From positions 1 to 64,000 of the forward strand of contig JAZKJF010000005.1 of assembly GCA_040384465.1 (NCBI GenBank): a DNA stretch of 64,000 nt, given 5' to 3'. Origin of the DNA: UBA5078 sp040384465. Lineage in GTDB: Bacteria > Pseudomonadota > Gammaproteobacteria > Pseudomonadales > Pseudohongiellaceae. Within the stretch, counting starts at the first letter, position 1, and the number at the start of each line of letters is the position of its first letter. The notes below the pieces were generated by a model that was not told the origin of the DNA, made no database searches, and saw only the letters and a list, made by a program, of their open reading frames with translations. Shown one piece after another: positions 45,001 to 53,037 of the stretch. A program made the position numbers and the translations under genes.

Positions 45001-45626
45001 CAGAGATGCCGCTGATGTTTACCGAGGAGCAGGGCAATATCAGCTACAACAAGGGACCGCTGGTGTTGTATGCGTTGCAGGATGTTCTTCGTGAGGAACT
45101 TGGGAGTGAGGACAGCAACGGAGCGAACCTTCTGCATCAGGCGCTGCGCAATTTCCTTGCCGAGTATTCCTTCAAGACGGCGCCATTCCCGATGTCCCGC
45201 GATCTGGTCGATGCGGTGCGTGCGGTAGCCGGGCCCGGGCAGCAGGCCTTGATCACCGATCTGTTTGAAGCCATCACACTCTACGACCTTCAGGTGGACA
45301 GCGCGACCGCCAGACCAGTGGACAGTGGTTATGAAATCACTGTCGAGGTGATTGGCCGCCAGTTTCAGGCTGACGGCAGCGGTGTGGAAACGGAAGTGCC
45401 ACTGGACACCTGGTTTGATGTCGCGCTCTTTGCTAATGAGAGTAAGGAACTGGACGTCGCGATGCCGTTGACCACCGAGAAGGTTCGCCTGCACAGCGGC
45501 AGACAGGTGCTGAGGATACGCACGGCGACACTACCTGAACTGGTGGTGCTGGACCCCTTCCACAAGATGATTGAAAGGACGCCGACGGACAACCGCGCGG
45601 TAGTGACACGTCCATCTACAGAATGA
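42009..45626 (+). CDS. ABC-2 permease fused to M1-family metallopeptidase
   Basis: 1205 residues. Two sets of about six membrane helices (about 20-270 and 320-610) make the permease half. The C-terminal 600 residues are an M1 aminopeptidase-like domain on the far side of the membrane. The zinc site H933-E934-x-x-H937 is present, with the third ligand glutamate at E957. There are 19 residues between H937 and E957, against the 18 of classical M1 enzymes; the region reads LHELAHMWWGDR and LNETMAQYS. The exopeptidase GAMEN motif is replaced by PGTVAYSE. This fusion family is known but functionally uncharacterised. Confidence 0.88.
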   Translation: MREFLEVMQFELRYQLRSPFFLGALLIFALIHFFTITGTGIHLDMSALAAINSPHAILQTELILAIFGMLPVVAFVTTAVTRDFEHGTAALVYVTPIRPQHFLLGRFVAVLLLTWMIGLAGLLGTMIGTFMPWLDQERVASFALAPYAYVLGVIILPNMLIVVALFFAAAALTRSVALTFALALVVFVADVLLRLYARLDADSWLLLADPFGGLAVAAETRYWSVVELNSTLPVGHLPANRLLWVGLALSALVWTLWRFRLDLAEEAGRSGGRRHAQRHDASIRESVSSSIVSNSVIAKPSFTARDSVAQFVSQLRMDLACVCKSPLLYVIVLLGIAAVVGEHRGNVGPLLNMPLYPLTSLMLGFMRYGMLQFIMLIVIFYAAELIHRERESGTDGIIHAAPFQNWIMVVAKTVALCLVVSGLMLVAMLTSMVLQAAAGYTNFELGLYLQSVFLYNGFYFWMLCILAVVIQVLSPHKWLGMLLTLSVFIALQSLQALGYDHVLYAFNIPNAVYSDMNGFGHFAAPVLALTGYWAAFCVLLVMLGLLFYPRGQTFSVRERLAEARARSSAGVAFGSVLAGLAFVISGAWIFYNTNILNEYLTPHERLQRQVDYETTYGRYENLPTPSFDSIRMEVDIYPEERRLQSRGSATLGNHKRVPIREFVVSINPVLQVQEIAVENAVLLESDEAQGFYLYQLDTALAPDATVEMTWQLTRSNPGFVAANPDNELVSNGTFVETTGVMPIPGYDSTRRITDNAVRRQYGLPPAPRLPTLGDPAHLDSLAYGIDSRTDFEIVLSTSADQIAIAPGALQGEWTTDERHYFHYMAEAPILPGLAITSARYAVAHDRWNDVSIEIYYHPQHSNNIAAMLETAKRGLEYYSSEFTPYQYSYFRMIEYPRYRTNVQAFPGTVAYSEATGFVVDLRQWANVDYATLHELAHMWWGDRITGAQMQGRQMLNETMAQYSTLMFFKEHYPPEYANRLAAELLDNYLNGRSSESEAEMPLMFTEEQGNISYNKGPLVLYALQDVLREELGSEDSNGANLLHQALRNFLAEYSFKTAPFPMSRDLVDAVRAVAGPGQQALITDLFEAITLYDLQVDSATARPVDSGYEITVEVIGRQFQADGSGVETEVPLDTWFDVALFANESKELDVAMPLTTEKVRLHSGRQVLRIRTATLPELVVLDPFHKMIERTPTDNRAVVTRPSTE

Positions 45627-45627
45627 A

Positions 45628-46338
45628 TCAGTCAAACCGTATGGTTCTGCCACTGCCATAGAGCTGGTGCAGAGTGACCCGGCTGGCGCAGTCCTGACTT
45701 TTGCGGATGTGATTAGTCATCTCGTCCTGCGCGGTCGCCAGATCACGGTGCAGCAAGAGCTGGCAGATGCGGTAGTGTTCATCATAGGTATCGGTAATGC
45801 TTTCGGTGGTCGGGAATCCCAGTCGTCGCACAGAACGGATGTGGCCATTGATGTCATTGAGGTACTGCAGCAGCACCACATTCCGGGAGATGGTCGCCAG
45901 CTGGCGGTGAAATCCTTCTTCTGCTTCCTTCAATTCCTCACTGACCTCGATGCCGAAAGACAGATTCTCCGGGTTCCACAGCCGCGCCAGATCCTTGAGA
46001 GCGGACATGTCTTTCAGCTTGCTGACCTCCTCCAGCACCATGTTTTCCAGCGCCACGCGCACGTCGTAGTACTGGCTGACCTGCAACAGATCGATATTGC
46101 GGATGAAGCATCCCTGTTTCGCACGAATGGACAGAAAGCCCTCGCTCTCCAGCCGCTGCAGAGCGGCGCGCACGGGCGTGCGGCTGACCTGAAAGTAGTC
46201 TGCGAGCTGGTTCTCGGTGACTCTGGAGCCGGGGGCGATGTCGAGCGCGATGATCAGAGAGCGCAGGCTCTCGTAGATCTGCTGGGCATTCGGTTTGACT
46301 ATCGGGCTGCTACTTGGGCTGCTACTGAGAGTATCCAT
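45628..46338 (-). CDS. GntR-family regulator, FCD (FadR-like) subfamily
   Basis: 236 residues. An N-terminal winged helix (about 20-85) has SLIIALDIAPGSRVTENQLA and VSRTPVRAALQRLESEGFL. The all-helical FCD ligand-binding domain (about 95-225) has conserved metal-binding histidines (FHRQLA, HYRI, H in MTNHIRKS). It is divergent from the transporter/hydrolase run, so it is the likely regulator of that run, with an amide or small acid as effector. It ends one base from the convergent permease-peptidase gene. Confidence 0.9.
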   Translation of the reverse strand: MDTLSSSPSSSPIVKPNAQQIYESLRSLIIALDIAPGSRVTENQLADYFQVSRTPVRAALQRLESEGFLSIRAKQGCFIRNIDLLQVSQYYDVRVALENMVLEEVSKLKDMSALKDLARLWNPENLSFGIEVSEELKEAEEGFHRQLATISRNVVLLQYLNDINGHIRSVRRLGFPTTESITDTYDEHYRICQLLLHRDLATAQDEMTNHIRKSQDCASRVTLHQLYGSGRTIRFD

Positions 46339-46672
46339 TCCTGACTATCTGCGTGTAGGGGAGTCCGGTCAGTCTTCAACATAAGCGCAAGCATTGCAAG
46401 GGGCTGCAGGAGCCTGGGTTGGTTTGAGCTGTTTTGGGGCAGATTTACCTGTGACGCACCTGAATGCGACAACTTTGCTACCGCCTTGGCACTGTTTCAC
46501 ACCTCACTCCTCATCCAGAAAAATATCAGCAACCAACTGAATAGCCTGATTATTTTAGCGCGCTTCAACAGGGGTTTCTGAATTGGCCTGCTCTTTGCTC
46601 TGTTGTATACAAGCAAGTATACATGTCGACTCACTACCACAATTCAATAGAAATCCCAGAGGAGCCAGCCCC
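46339..46672. other. 334-bp divergent regulatory region
   Basis: Lies between the GntR gene and the Tsx-like gene. Besides the twin operator and promoter at 46583-46624 and an AGAGGAG ribosome-binding site before 46673, I see no gene or repeat. The part nearest the regulator holds no obvious promoter for it. Confidence 0.5.
46583..46624 (+). promoter_or_regulatory. Promoter with twin operator for the hydrolase cluster
   Basis: Two GTATAC palindromes (46605-46610 and 46617-46622) have centres exactly 12 bp apart. The first is part of the perfect 10-bp palindrome TTGTATACAA (46603-46612), a form seen in FCD-type GntR operators. A -35-like TTGGCC (46583-46588) and -10-like TATACA (46606-46611) with 17-bp spacing overlap the first operator. 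Binding there would block transcription of the downstream genes. Confidence 0.5.
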
Positions 46673-47506
46673 ATGAATGTAAACCGATCCGCCATTTCCA
46701 CTCCCAGAAACAGTCCTGTTTCCACCGCTGTACCGCGCACCTTGCTGAAGTCCCTGTTGCTATTGGCAGGTTTTATGCCTGCTTCCTTTGCCATGGCAGG
46801 TGCCGCGACCTGGAGTTCCACGAATGTGCAATACCTGTCGGGCAGCGCTTACGAATCGATATTCTTCAATCCGGTGAAAGGGGCCCTCGATTCCACCGAA
46901 GAGTCGGCGTCCATTCTGACCGTGGAGCATGTGAATGAGTGGAAGTACGGTGACAATTTCTTCTTCGCCGATGTGACCAACCCGGATCGTAACGGCGGCA
47001 GTTTTGCGACCAGCTATTACGGTGAATTCTCGCCCCGCCTGAGCATGGGCAAGATATCGGGCAAGGGGGTCGGCACGGGGCTGATCAAGGATGTGCTCGT
47101 CACTACAACCGCAGAGATCGGGCAGGGCTTCCACACCTATCTCTACGGTCTCGCGGTTGACCTGAACCTGCCCAATACTCCGGTGTTCCAGATCAACTAT
47201 TACGCTCGCAACGAGACCACGCCCGGTTCCGACATGGGCAGTCAGCTCACCCTGGTGTGGTTGAAACCTTTCACCATCGGCGAACTGGATTTCACGTTCG
47301 AGGGCTTCTTCGACTACGCATTCGGAATGGATCACGCTGAGGACAACATCATTACCGCGCCGCGCTTGCTGTTTGATCTGGGTGACACATGGGGTGCTCC
47401 TGGCCTGTTGCAGGTAGGCGTTGAGTACCAGATCTGGCGCAACAAGTTCGGCCTCGACAGCATCGACGAGGATGTCGTGCAGGCCATGGTGAAGTGGACC
47501 TGGTAG
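46673..47506 (+). CDS. Tsx-like outer-membrane nucleoside channel
   Basis: 277 residues from the ATG at 46673, with AGAGGAG about 8 nt upstream; the in-frame extension to 46583 covers the operators. A signal peptide spans about 1-42 (LLKSLLLLAGFMPASFAMAG). The mature part is a beta-barrel with alternating aromatic strands ending in MVKWTW, the terminal aromatic required by the BAM machinery. It resembles the Tsx channel family, which passes nucleosides. In this operon it is the probable outer-membrane entry for the substrate. Confidence 0.72.
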   Translation: MNVNRSAISTPRNSPVSTAVPRTLLKSLLLLAGFMPASFAMAGAATWSSTNVQYLSGSAYESIFFNPVKGALDSTEESASILTVEHVNEWKYGDNFFFADVTNPDRNGGSFATSYYGEFSPRLSMGKISGKGVGTGLIKDVLVTTTAEIGQGFHTYLYGLAVDLNLPNTPVFQINYYARNETTPGSDMGSQLTLVWLKPFTIGELDFTFEGFFDYAFGMDHAEDNIITAPRLLFDLGDTWGAPGLLQVGVEYQIWRNKFGLDSIDEDVVQAMVKWTW

Positions 47507-47582
47507 CGCGCTGCCAGAACGGCAGAACGACAGAAGCTTTGTTTAACCTCTTACCTCAATTGACAATATTCGGAGACCCGAC

Positions 47583-48731
47583 ATGAAGCGTGATCCAGCA
47601 GCAGGAGAGCACACTCTCAATCGCAGAAATTTTCTCAAGACCCTCTCTGTGGCCACTGCCGGCATGGCACTTGCTGCGCGTCTGCCGCAGAGCTTCGCCG
47701 CCTCGGAATCCAGCGTCAGCATGGGCTTCATCTACGTCGGCCCGCGTGACGATTACGGCTACAACCAGGCCCATTTCGAAGGCAAGTCCGCGCTGAGCGC
47801 GTTCGACTGGGTGAAGGCCGTCGATGAGGAGAATGTGCCGGAGTCCATCGAAGTGCAGAAGAGCATGGAGAGCATGATCAATCTCGACGGCGTGCAGGTG
47901 GTGTTTCCCACCTCCTTTGGCTATTTCGATCCGCACATCCTGCGCATAGCGGAGCAATATCCGGATGTGACTTTCCTACACTGTGGTGGTCTCTGGGATG
48001 CCTCCAAGCATCCGAAGAATGTCGGCAGTTACTTTGGTTATATCGATGAACCCGTGTATGTCTCGGGCATTGTCGCCGGCCATATGAGCAAGACCAAGAA
48101 GCTCGGCTTTATCGCCGCCATGCCGATCCCTCAGGTGCTGCGCAACATCAACAGCTTCACGATGGCGGCACGCAGTGTCGATCCGGACATCACCACCACG
48201 GTCGTGTTCACAGGTTCATGGTCGGACCCGGTAAAAGAAGCCGAGGCGGCCAGCAGTCTGGTTGATCAAGGCATCGATGTCCTCACTTGTCACGTTGACA
48301 GTCCCAAGGTGATTGTGGAAACGGCTGAGCGCCGCGGCATCTACTCCTGCGGCTACCACACCAACAATGCCGTGCTCGCTCCCAACGGTTTCCTCACCGG
48401 TGCCGAGTGGTCCTGGAGTACGGTGTACCAGAACTATGCTGAACTGATCAGAACCGACCAGCCGATACCGAATCTGGTGCGTGGCGGATTGAAGGACGGC
48501 ATCGTCAAGGTGTCGCCCTATGGCACGGCGGTGACTGATGCGGCCAAGGCGGCGGCTGATGCAGTGCTGGCCTCGTTCATGGATGGTTCCATGGTGGTGT
48601 ATGCCGGTCCCGTCATGAGCAACACCGGCACGACTGTGATCCCAGCAGGAACCTCCTACGCGCAGACTGATGTGTGGCTGGAGAGCATGGACTGGCTGGT
48701 GGAAGGAGTGGTTGGGTCAACCCAGGGATAA
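47583..48731 (+). CDS. BMP-family substrate-binding protein (Tat-exported)
   Basis: 382 residues. A twin-arginine signal (NRRNFLKTLSVATAGMALAA) is followed by a BMP/PnrA-type periplasmic binding fold beginning MGFIYVGPRDDYGYNQAHFEG. Members bind purine nucleosides or related heterocycles. GGAG precedes the ATG. The gene order with the following permeases and ATPase gives a complete importer. Confidence 0.9.
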   Translation: MKRDPAAGEHTLNRRNFLKTLSVATAGMALAARLPQSFAASESSVSMGFIYVGPRDDYGYNQAHFEGKSALSAFDWVKAVDEENVPESIEVQKSMESMINLDGVQVVFPTSFGYFDPHILRIAEQYPDVTFLHCGGLWDASKHPKNVGSYFGYIDEPVYVSGIVAGHMSKTKKLGFIAAMPIPQVLRNINSFTMAARSVDPDITTTVVFTGSWSDPVKEAEAASSLVDQGIDVLTCHVDSPKVIVETAERRGIYSCGYHTNNAVLAPNGFLTGAEWSWSTVYQNYAELIRTDQPIPNLVRGGLKDGIVKVSPYGTAVTDAAKAAADAVLASFMDGSMVVYAGPVMSNTGTTVIPAGTSYAQTDVWLESMDWLVEGVVGSTQG

Positions 48732-48738
48732 TCTGCCA

Positions 48739-49779
48739 ATGCGTAAAACACTGGAAACATGGAGTATTTCGATTGGCGCGCTGGGCATATCCCTGCTCTT
48801 GATCGCTTTGTTCATCGCCAGCACCGGAAACTCCCCGGGCGAAGTGTTTTACAGCCTCTACCGGGGAGCCTTCGGCAGTTGGTTCTCCTGGCAGAATACG
48901 CTGGTGAGAGCCGCTCCGTTGATGCTCACAGCCCTTTGTACCGCTCTGCCTGCAAGGGTGGGCTTGATCGTGATCGGTGGTGAAGGCGCGATGGTGATCG
49001 GTGGCCTGTGCGCCACCATCACCGGGATTACCATGCAGGATGCGCCGACCGCTGTGGTGATCACCAGCATGATGCTGGTGGCCTGCCTGACCGCAGGCAG
49101 CTGGATCGCAGCGGTGGGTGCGCTGAAGTACTATCGCAATGTCAACGAGACCATCAGTTCCTTGCTGCTCAATTACATCGCCATCGCGATTCTCAATTTT
49201 CTAGTCATCGGGGTGCTCAAGGACCCGGCGACGCTCAACAATCCTTCCACCGCCCACATCGGCGAGCAGAACATGATCACGGCGATTGGTGACAGCTCCG
49301 TCCACTGGGGGCTGGTGTACGGCCTGATCGTGTGTGTGTTCATGTGGTTCATTGCCCGCAAGAGCACCTTCGGATTCGCGGCCGATGTGACCGGCGGCAA
49401 TATCCGTGCGGCGCGTCTCGTCGGTCTGCCGGTGGCAAAGATCATGTTGCTGTCCTGTTTTCTGGGCGGTGCGGCAGCTGGCCTTGCCGGGGCCATCGAG
49501 ATTGCCGCCATTCAAGGGCGCGCCAACAGTGCGCTGAATGCCGGTTATGGCTATGCAGGCATCCTCGTCGCCTTTCTCGCCCGGCATAACCCCTTGGCTA
49601 TCATTCCTTATGCGCTGCTGCTCGGCGGCATTCAGGCCGCAGGCGGTCTGCTGCAGCGCGCCCATGATCTGCCCGACGCGACCGTTGCAGTGATGCAGGG
49701 CATTATTTTCATGGTGATTCTCAGCAGCGAGATGCTGTATGGACGCTTCAAATGGTTTCAGGCCCGGCTGGTCACTTGA
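48739..49779 (+). CDS. ABC importer permease 1
   Basis: 346 residues from the ATG at 48739, 7 nt after the binding-protein stop; an in-frame extension to 48670 overlaps that gene. About eight to ten membrane helices. The conserved GGEGAMVIGGL and NETISSLLLNYIA segments are typical of BMP-family nucleoside permeases. The C-terminal EAA-like segment is near ALNAGYGYAGILVAFLARHN. Confidence 0.9.
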   Translation: MRKTLETWSISIGALGISLLLIALFIASTGNSPGEVFYSLYRGAFGSWFSWQNTLVRAAPLMLTALCTALPARVGLIVIGGEGAMVIGGLCATITGITMQDAPTAVVITSMMLVACLTAGSWIAAVGALKYYRNVNETISSLLLNYIAIAILNFLVIGVLKDPATLNNPSTAHIGEQNMITAIGDSSVHWGLVYGLIVCVFMWFIARKSTFGFAADVTGGNIRAARLVGLPVAKIMLLSCFLGGAAAGLAGAIEIAAIQGRANSALNAGYGYAGILVAFLARHNPLAIIPYALLLGGIQAAGGLLQRAHDLPDATVAVMQGIIFMVILSSEMLYGRFKWFQARLVT

Positions 49780-49809
49780 CCGCACGGAAAAATAAACAGG
49801 GGGTGTGCG

Positions 49810-50727
49810 ATGGAAGGCGAAATAGGGTTATGGGGTGTCGTGATTGCCATCCTCGGCGGTGCGGTGCGGGTGGGGACGCCCTTCATCTTCGTCAGTCTTG
49901 GTGAGTGCCTGACCGAGAAGAGCGGCCGCATCAACCTGGGGTTGGAAGGCAATTTGGTGATGGGAGCGATGACCGCCTACGCCGTCTCCTACCTCACCGG
50001 CTCGCCCTGGCTAGGCGTGCTGGCCGCCGGTTGTTCGGGGTGCATCCTTGGCCTGATCCACGCGCTGTTGTGTCAGAACAAGCAGGTCAACGACATCGCG
50101 GTGGGTATCGCCATGATGCTATTCGCCACCGGCATCGCCTTCTTCTATGGCAAGGACTTCATTCAGCCCAGCGCGCCACGCCTGCCTTCCATCAATCTGG
50201 GGGCCTGGAGTGATGCTCCTGTGGTGAGAGCGGCACTGGATATCAACGTGCTGTTTTTCCTCGGCGCGGCGCTGGCGCCGTTTCTCGCCTGGTTTCTGCA
50301 GGCCACGCGCTGGGGCAACACCGTGCGCGTGGTCGGGGAAAGCGGCGATGCTGCGCTGTCACTGGGCTTGAACATCAATCGCGTGCGGCTACTGAGCACC
50401 ATGGCGGGCGGGTGTCTGGCCAGCATCGGTGGCTCCTATCTCTCGCTCTACTACCCGGGTAGCTGGAGCGAGGGGCTCTCCAGTGGGCAGGGGCTGATGG
50501 CGGTGGCGCTGGTGATCTTTGCGCGCTGGAATCCGTTGCGCTGCCTCTACGCCAGTCTGTTGTTCGGCGGTGCAGCGGCGTTGGGTCCGGCCCTGCAGTC
50601 GGTGGGCATCAACTGGGGCTACTACCTGTTCAACGCCGCTCCTTACGTACTCACCCTGATGATCATGATCTTCACCTCGAATGTGAGGGGCGTGGTCAGT
50701 GGTATGCCGGGCGAGTTCACTCATTAA
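49810..50727 (+). CDS. ABC importer permease 2
   Basis: 305 residues, about eight membrane helices. RVGTPFIFVSLGECLTEKSG and INLGLEGNLVMGAM match the second permease of BMP-type nucleoside importers. GEVGxxxALGLN-type coupling segment is seen as VGESGDAALSLGLNINRVR. AGGGGGT lies upstream of the ATG. Followed by a REP-like element. Confidence 0.9.
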   Translation: MEGEIGLWGVVIAILGGAVRVGTPFIFVSLGECLTEKSGRINLGLEGNLVMGAMTAYAVSYLTGSPWLGVLAAGCSGCILGLIHALLCQNKQVNDIAVGIAMMLFATGIAFFYGKDFIQPSAPRLPSINLGAWSDAPVVRAALDINVLFFLGAALAPFLAWFLQATRWGNTVRVVGESGDAALSLGLNINRVRLLSTMAGGCLASIGGSYLSLYYPGSWSEGLSSGQGLMAVALVIFARWNPLRCLYASLLFGGAAALGPALQSVGINWGYYLFNAAPYVLTLMIMIFTSNVRGVVSGMPGEFTH

Positions 50728-50733
50728 CACCAT

Positions 50734-50762
50734 GTGGGAGCGGGCCCTGCCCGCGACAGACG
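50734..50762 (+). repeat. REP-like palindromic element, copy 2
   Basis: Begins GTGGGAGCGGGC at 50734 and has perfect arms GCGGGC / GCCCGC around a CCT loop (50740-50754). It shares the GTGGGAGCGGGC head with the copy at 39337. It lies in the 52-nt gap between permease 2 and the biuret hydrolase gene, where it could stabilise the upstream transporter mRNA. Confidence 0.65.
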
Positions 50763-50779
50763 ACTTTCGGGTAAACAGT

Positions 50780-51475
50780 ATGCCAAACACAACCATCGTT
50801 TCCTCCCCCTATCCATGGCCCTGGAACGGCAAGCTCACGCCGCAGAACACTGCCCTCATCATCATCGACATGCAGACGGACTTCTGCGGTGTCGGTGGTT
50901 ATGTGGATACCATGGGTTATGACATCAGCCTGACCCGCGCTCCAATTGCGCCCATCAAGCGGGTTCTTGCTGTCCTGCGCGAACTTGGCTTCCCCATCAT
51001 TCACACCCGGGAAGGCCATCGCCCCGATCTCGCGGATCTGCCTGCCAACAAGCGCTGGCGCAGTCGCCAGATCGGTGCCGGGATCGGGGATGCCGGACCC
51101 TGCGGTCGTATTCTGGTGCGGGGTGAACCGGGCTGGGAGATCATTGAAGAACTGGCGCCTCTGCCCGGTGAAGTGATCATCGACAAACCGGGCAAGGGTT
51201 CGTTCTACGCGACGGATCTGGACATGATTCTGCAACTGGCCGGAATCGAGAACCTCATCATCACCGGCATTACCACCGATGTCTGCGTCAGCACCACGAT
51301 GCGCGAGGCCAATGACCGTGGTTATGAATGTCTATTACTGGAAGACTGCTGCGCGGCGACCGACCCTGCCAATCATCAAGCCGCCATCAACATGGTGTGG
51401 ATGCAGGGGGGGGTGTTTGGAGCGACAGCGACCTCGGCAGCGCTGCTGGATACCTTGACCGCAGGAGGCACCTGA
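50780..51475 (+). CDS. biuH: Biuret hydrolase
   Basis: Isochorismatase-like cysteine hydrolase converting biuret to allophanate and ammonia. It has 231 residues from the ATG at 50780. The triad is D30 (LIIIDMQTDF), K136 (DKPGKGSF) and C169 (TTDVCVSTTMREA). These align at a constant offset of six with the D36/K142/C175 I recall for Rhizobium BiuH. Long stretches also match that enzyme (PYPWP near the start, GHRPDLADLPANKRW, GDxGPCGRIL, ECLLLEDCC). The gene sits between the permease and ATPase genes of the importer, and its TGA directly abuts the ATPase ATG. This is strong evidence that the importer carries its substrate. Confidence 0.85.
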   Translation: MPNTTIVSSPYPWPWNGKLTPQNTALIIIDMQTDFCGVGGYVDTMGYDISLTRAPIAPIKRVLAVLRELGFPIIHTREGHRPDLADLPANKRWRSRQIGAGIGDAGPCGRILVRGEPGWEIIEELAPLPGEVIIDKPGKGSFYATDLDMILQLAGIENLIITGITTDVCVSTTMREANDRGYECLLLEDCCAATDPANHQAAINMVWMQGGVFGATATSAALLDTLTAGGT

Positions 51476-52987
51476 ATGAGTGAGTCTCCCATTCTGGAAG
51501 CCCTCGCGATCAGCAAGCAGTTCGGTGATGTCCGTGCTCTGAACGGCGTTTCCCTGCAGTTGCGCCAGGGCACGGTGCATGCGCTGCTCGGAGAGAACGG
51601 CGCAGGCAAGAGTACGCTGGTGAAGTGCATCATGGGCTACTACACGCCGGACAGCGGCGAGTTGCTCTTCGATGGCATCCAGGCTCGCATTGCCAGTCCG
51701 CAGCAGGCGACTGCGCTGGGCATTGGCATGGTCTATCAACACTTCACGCTCATTCCCAACATGAGTATTGCTGAGAACATCGTGCTCTCGCGCCCCCACC
51801 TGCCAGCCGTGATCAACTGGCCGCAGGAGATTGCGGCGCTGGAAAAACGCATGACGGAATTACCGTTCCGTTTTGATTTGCGCGCCTCGGTCAACTCCCT
51901 GTCGGCAGGCGAGAAACAGAAAGTGGAAATCTGCAAACAGCTGCTGCTGAATGCCAAGGTGCTGATTCTGGATGAGCCCACCTCCGTGCTGACGCCTACC
52001 GAGGCTGACGAAGTACTGGAGAAAATTTATCAGCTGACCCGCAACAAGGAACTCAGTGTGCTGATGATCACGCACAAGTTTCGCGAAGTGATGAAGTACG
52101 CGGACGATGTCACTGTGCTGCGCAAAGGGCAGTACGTTGGTTCAGCAGCGGTGGCCGATGTGAATCAGGAGATTCTCGCTCGCATGATGGTGGATGAGGA
52201 CATGCTGACACAGCCGCCCCTCAGAAAGCTCATCAGCAACACCGAGCGACTGCTGCAGCTCGATAAATTGTGCGTCCGCAACGATCAAGGGCTGTTGGTC
52301 ATCAATTCTGTCGATCTGGACCTTCAGGGCGGCGAGATCGTGGGCATTGCCGGGGTGTCCGGAAACGGCCAGAAACAGCTCACTGAAGTGCTCGGTGGCC
52401 AGCGCAAGCCCGATTCCGGCCAGGTGCTTGTCAAAGGCACCGTTTTCTCCGGTAGTCGCAAAGAGATGAACAGCAATCAGTTCTACTGTCTTCCCGAAGA
52501 ACCCCTGCGCAATGCCTGCGTCGCGAACATGAGTGTCGCCGACAACATGGTGCTGCGGCATTTCGACTCACGCTCCTTCACTACTCTGAAGATCATTCTG
52601 CGCCGCAGCAGTGTCCGGCAGCGGGCAATAAGCCTCATCAGCCGTTTCGGTATCCGTACCTCCGGGCCGGATCAGTCCATCGGACGTTTGTCAGGTGGCA
52701 ACGTACAGCGCGCGGTACTGGCCCGAGAGCTGGAGCAGGAGCTGTCGGTGCTGGTCGTGTCTAATCCCTGTTTCGGGCTGGACTTCAAAGCAGTGGCGGA
52801 GATCCGTTCGAAAATTCTCGATGCCAGAAACCGGGGTGTGGCTGTGCTCCTGCTGAGTGAGGATCTCGACGAGATACTGGAGCTTGCTGATCGTTTCTAC
52901 GTGATTTCAGGAGGGCGGCTCGTCTATCAGACGACACCCGCCTCGGCAGATATGAACACCATCGCCCAGCACATGGGCGGTCACTGA
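51476..52987 (+). CDS. ABC importer ATPase, two nucleotide-binding domains
   Basis: 503 residues. The N-terminal domain has Walker A GENGAGKST, signature LSAGEKQKVE and Walker B LILDEPTSVL. The C-terminal domain has a variant Walker A (GVSGNGQKQL), signature LSGGNVQRAV and a degenerate Walker B (VVSNPCFGLD). Such asymmetric double ATPases serve BMP-family nucleoside importers and sugar importers. It belongs with the two permeases despite the hydrolase gene between them. Confidence 0.92.
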   Translation: MSESPILEALAISKQFGDVRALNGVSLQLRQGTVHALLGENGAGKSTLVKCIMGYYTPDSGELLFDGIQARIASPQQATALGIGMVYQHFTLIPNMSIAENIVLSRPHLPAVINWPQEIAALEKRMTELPFRFDLRASVNSLSAGEKQKVEICKQLLLNAKVLILDEPTSVLTPTEADEVLEKIYQLTRNKELSVLMITHKFREVMKYADDVTVLRKGQYVGSAAVADVNQEILARMMVDEDMLTQPPLRKLISNTERLLQLDKLCVRNDQGLLVINSVDLDLQGGEIVGIAGVSGNGQKQLTEVLGGQRKPDSGQVLVKGTVFSGSRKEMNSNQFYCLPEEPLRNACVANMSVADNMVLRHFDSRSFTTLKIILRRSSVRQRAISLISRFGIRTSGPDQSIGRLSGGNVQRAVLARELEQELSVLVVSNPCFGLDFKAVAEIRSKILDARNRGVAVLLLSEDLDEILELADRFYVISGGRLVYQTTPASADMNTIAQHMGGH

Positions 52988-53037
52988 TTTTTTTAACGGA
53001 TGATTTCTCCACAGACACTCTCACGTACTGGAACACC

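Noticed and set aside
44061..45494. 477-codon minus-strand open frame inside the permease-peptidase gene
   Set aside because: It lies opposite the M1 domain including the HExxH motif, has no ribosome-binding site, and gives a composition typical of shadow frames.
47583..52987. Straight annotation of the importer as a purine nucleoside transporter
   Set aside because: The Tsx-like and BMP families suggest nucleosides, but there is no nucleoside hydrolase, phosphorylase or deaminase in the operon, and the embedded enzymes act on biuret and allophanate.
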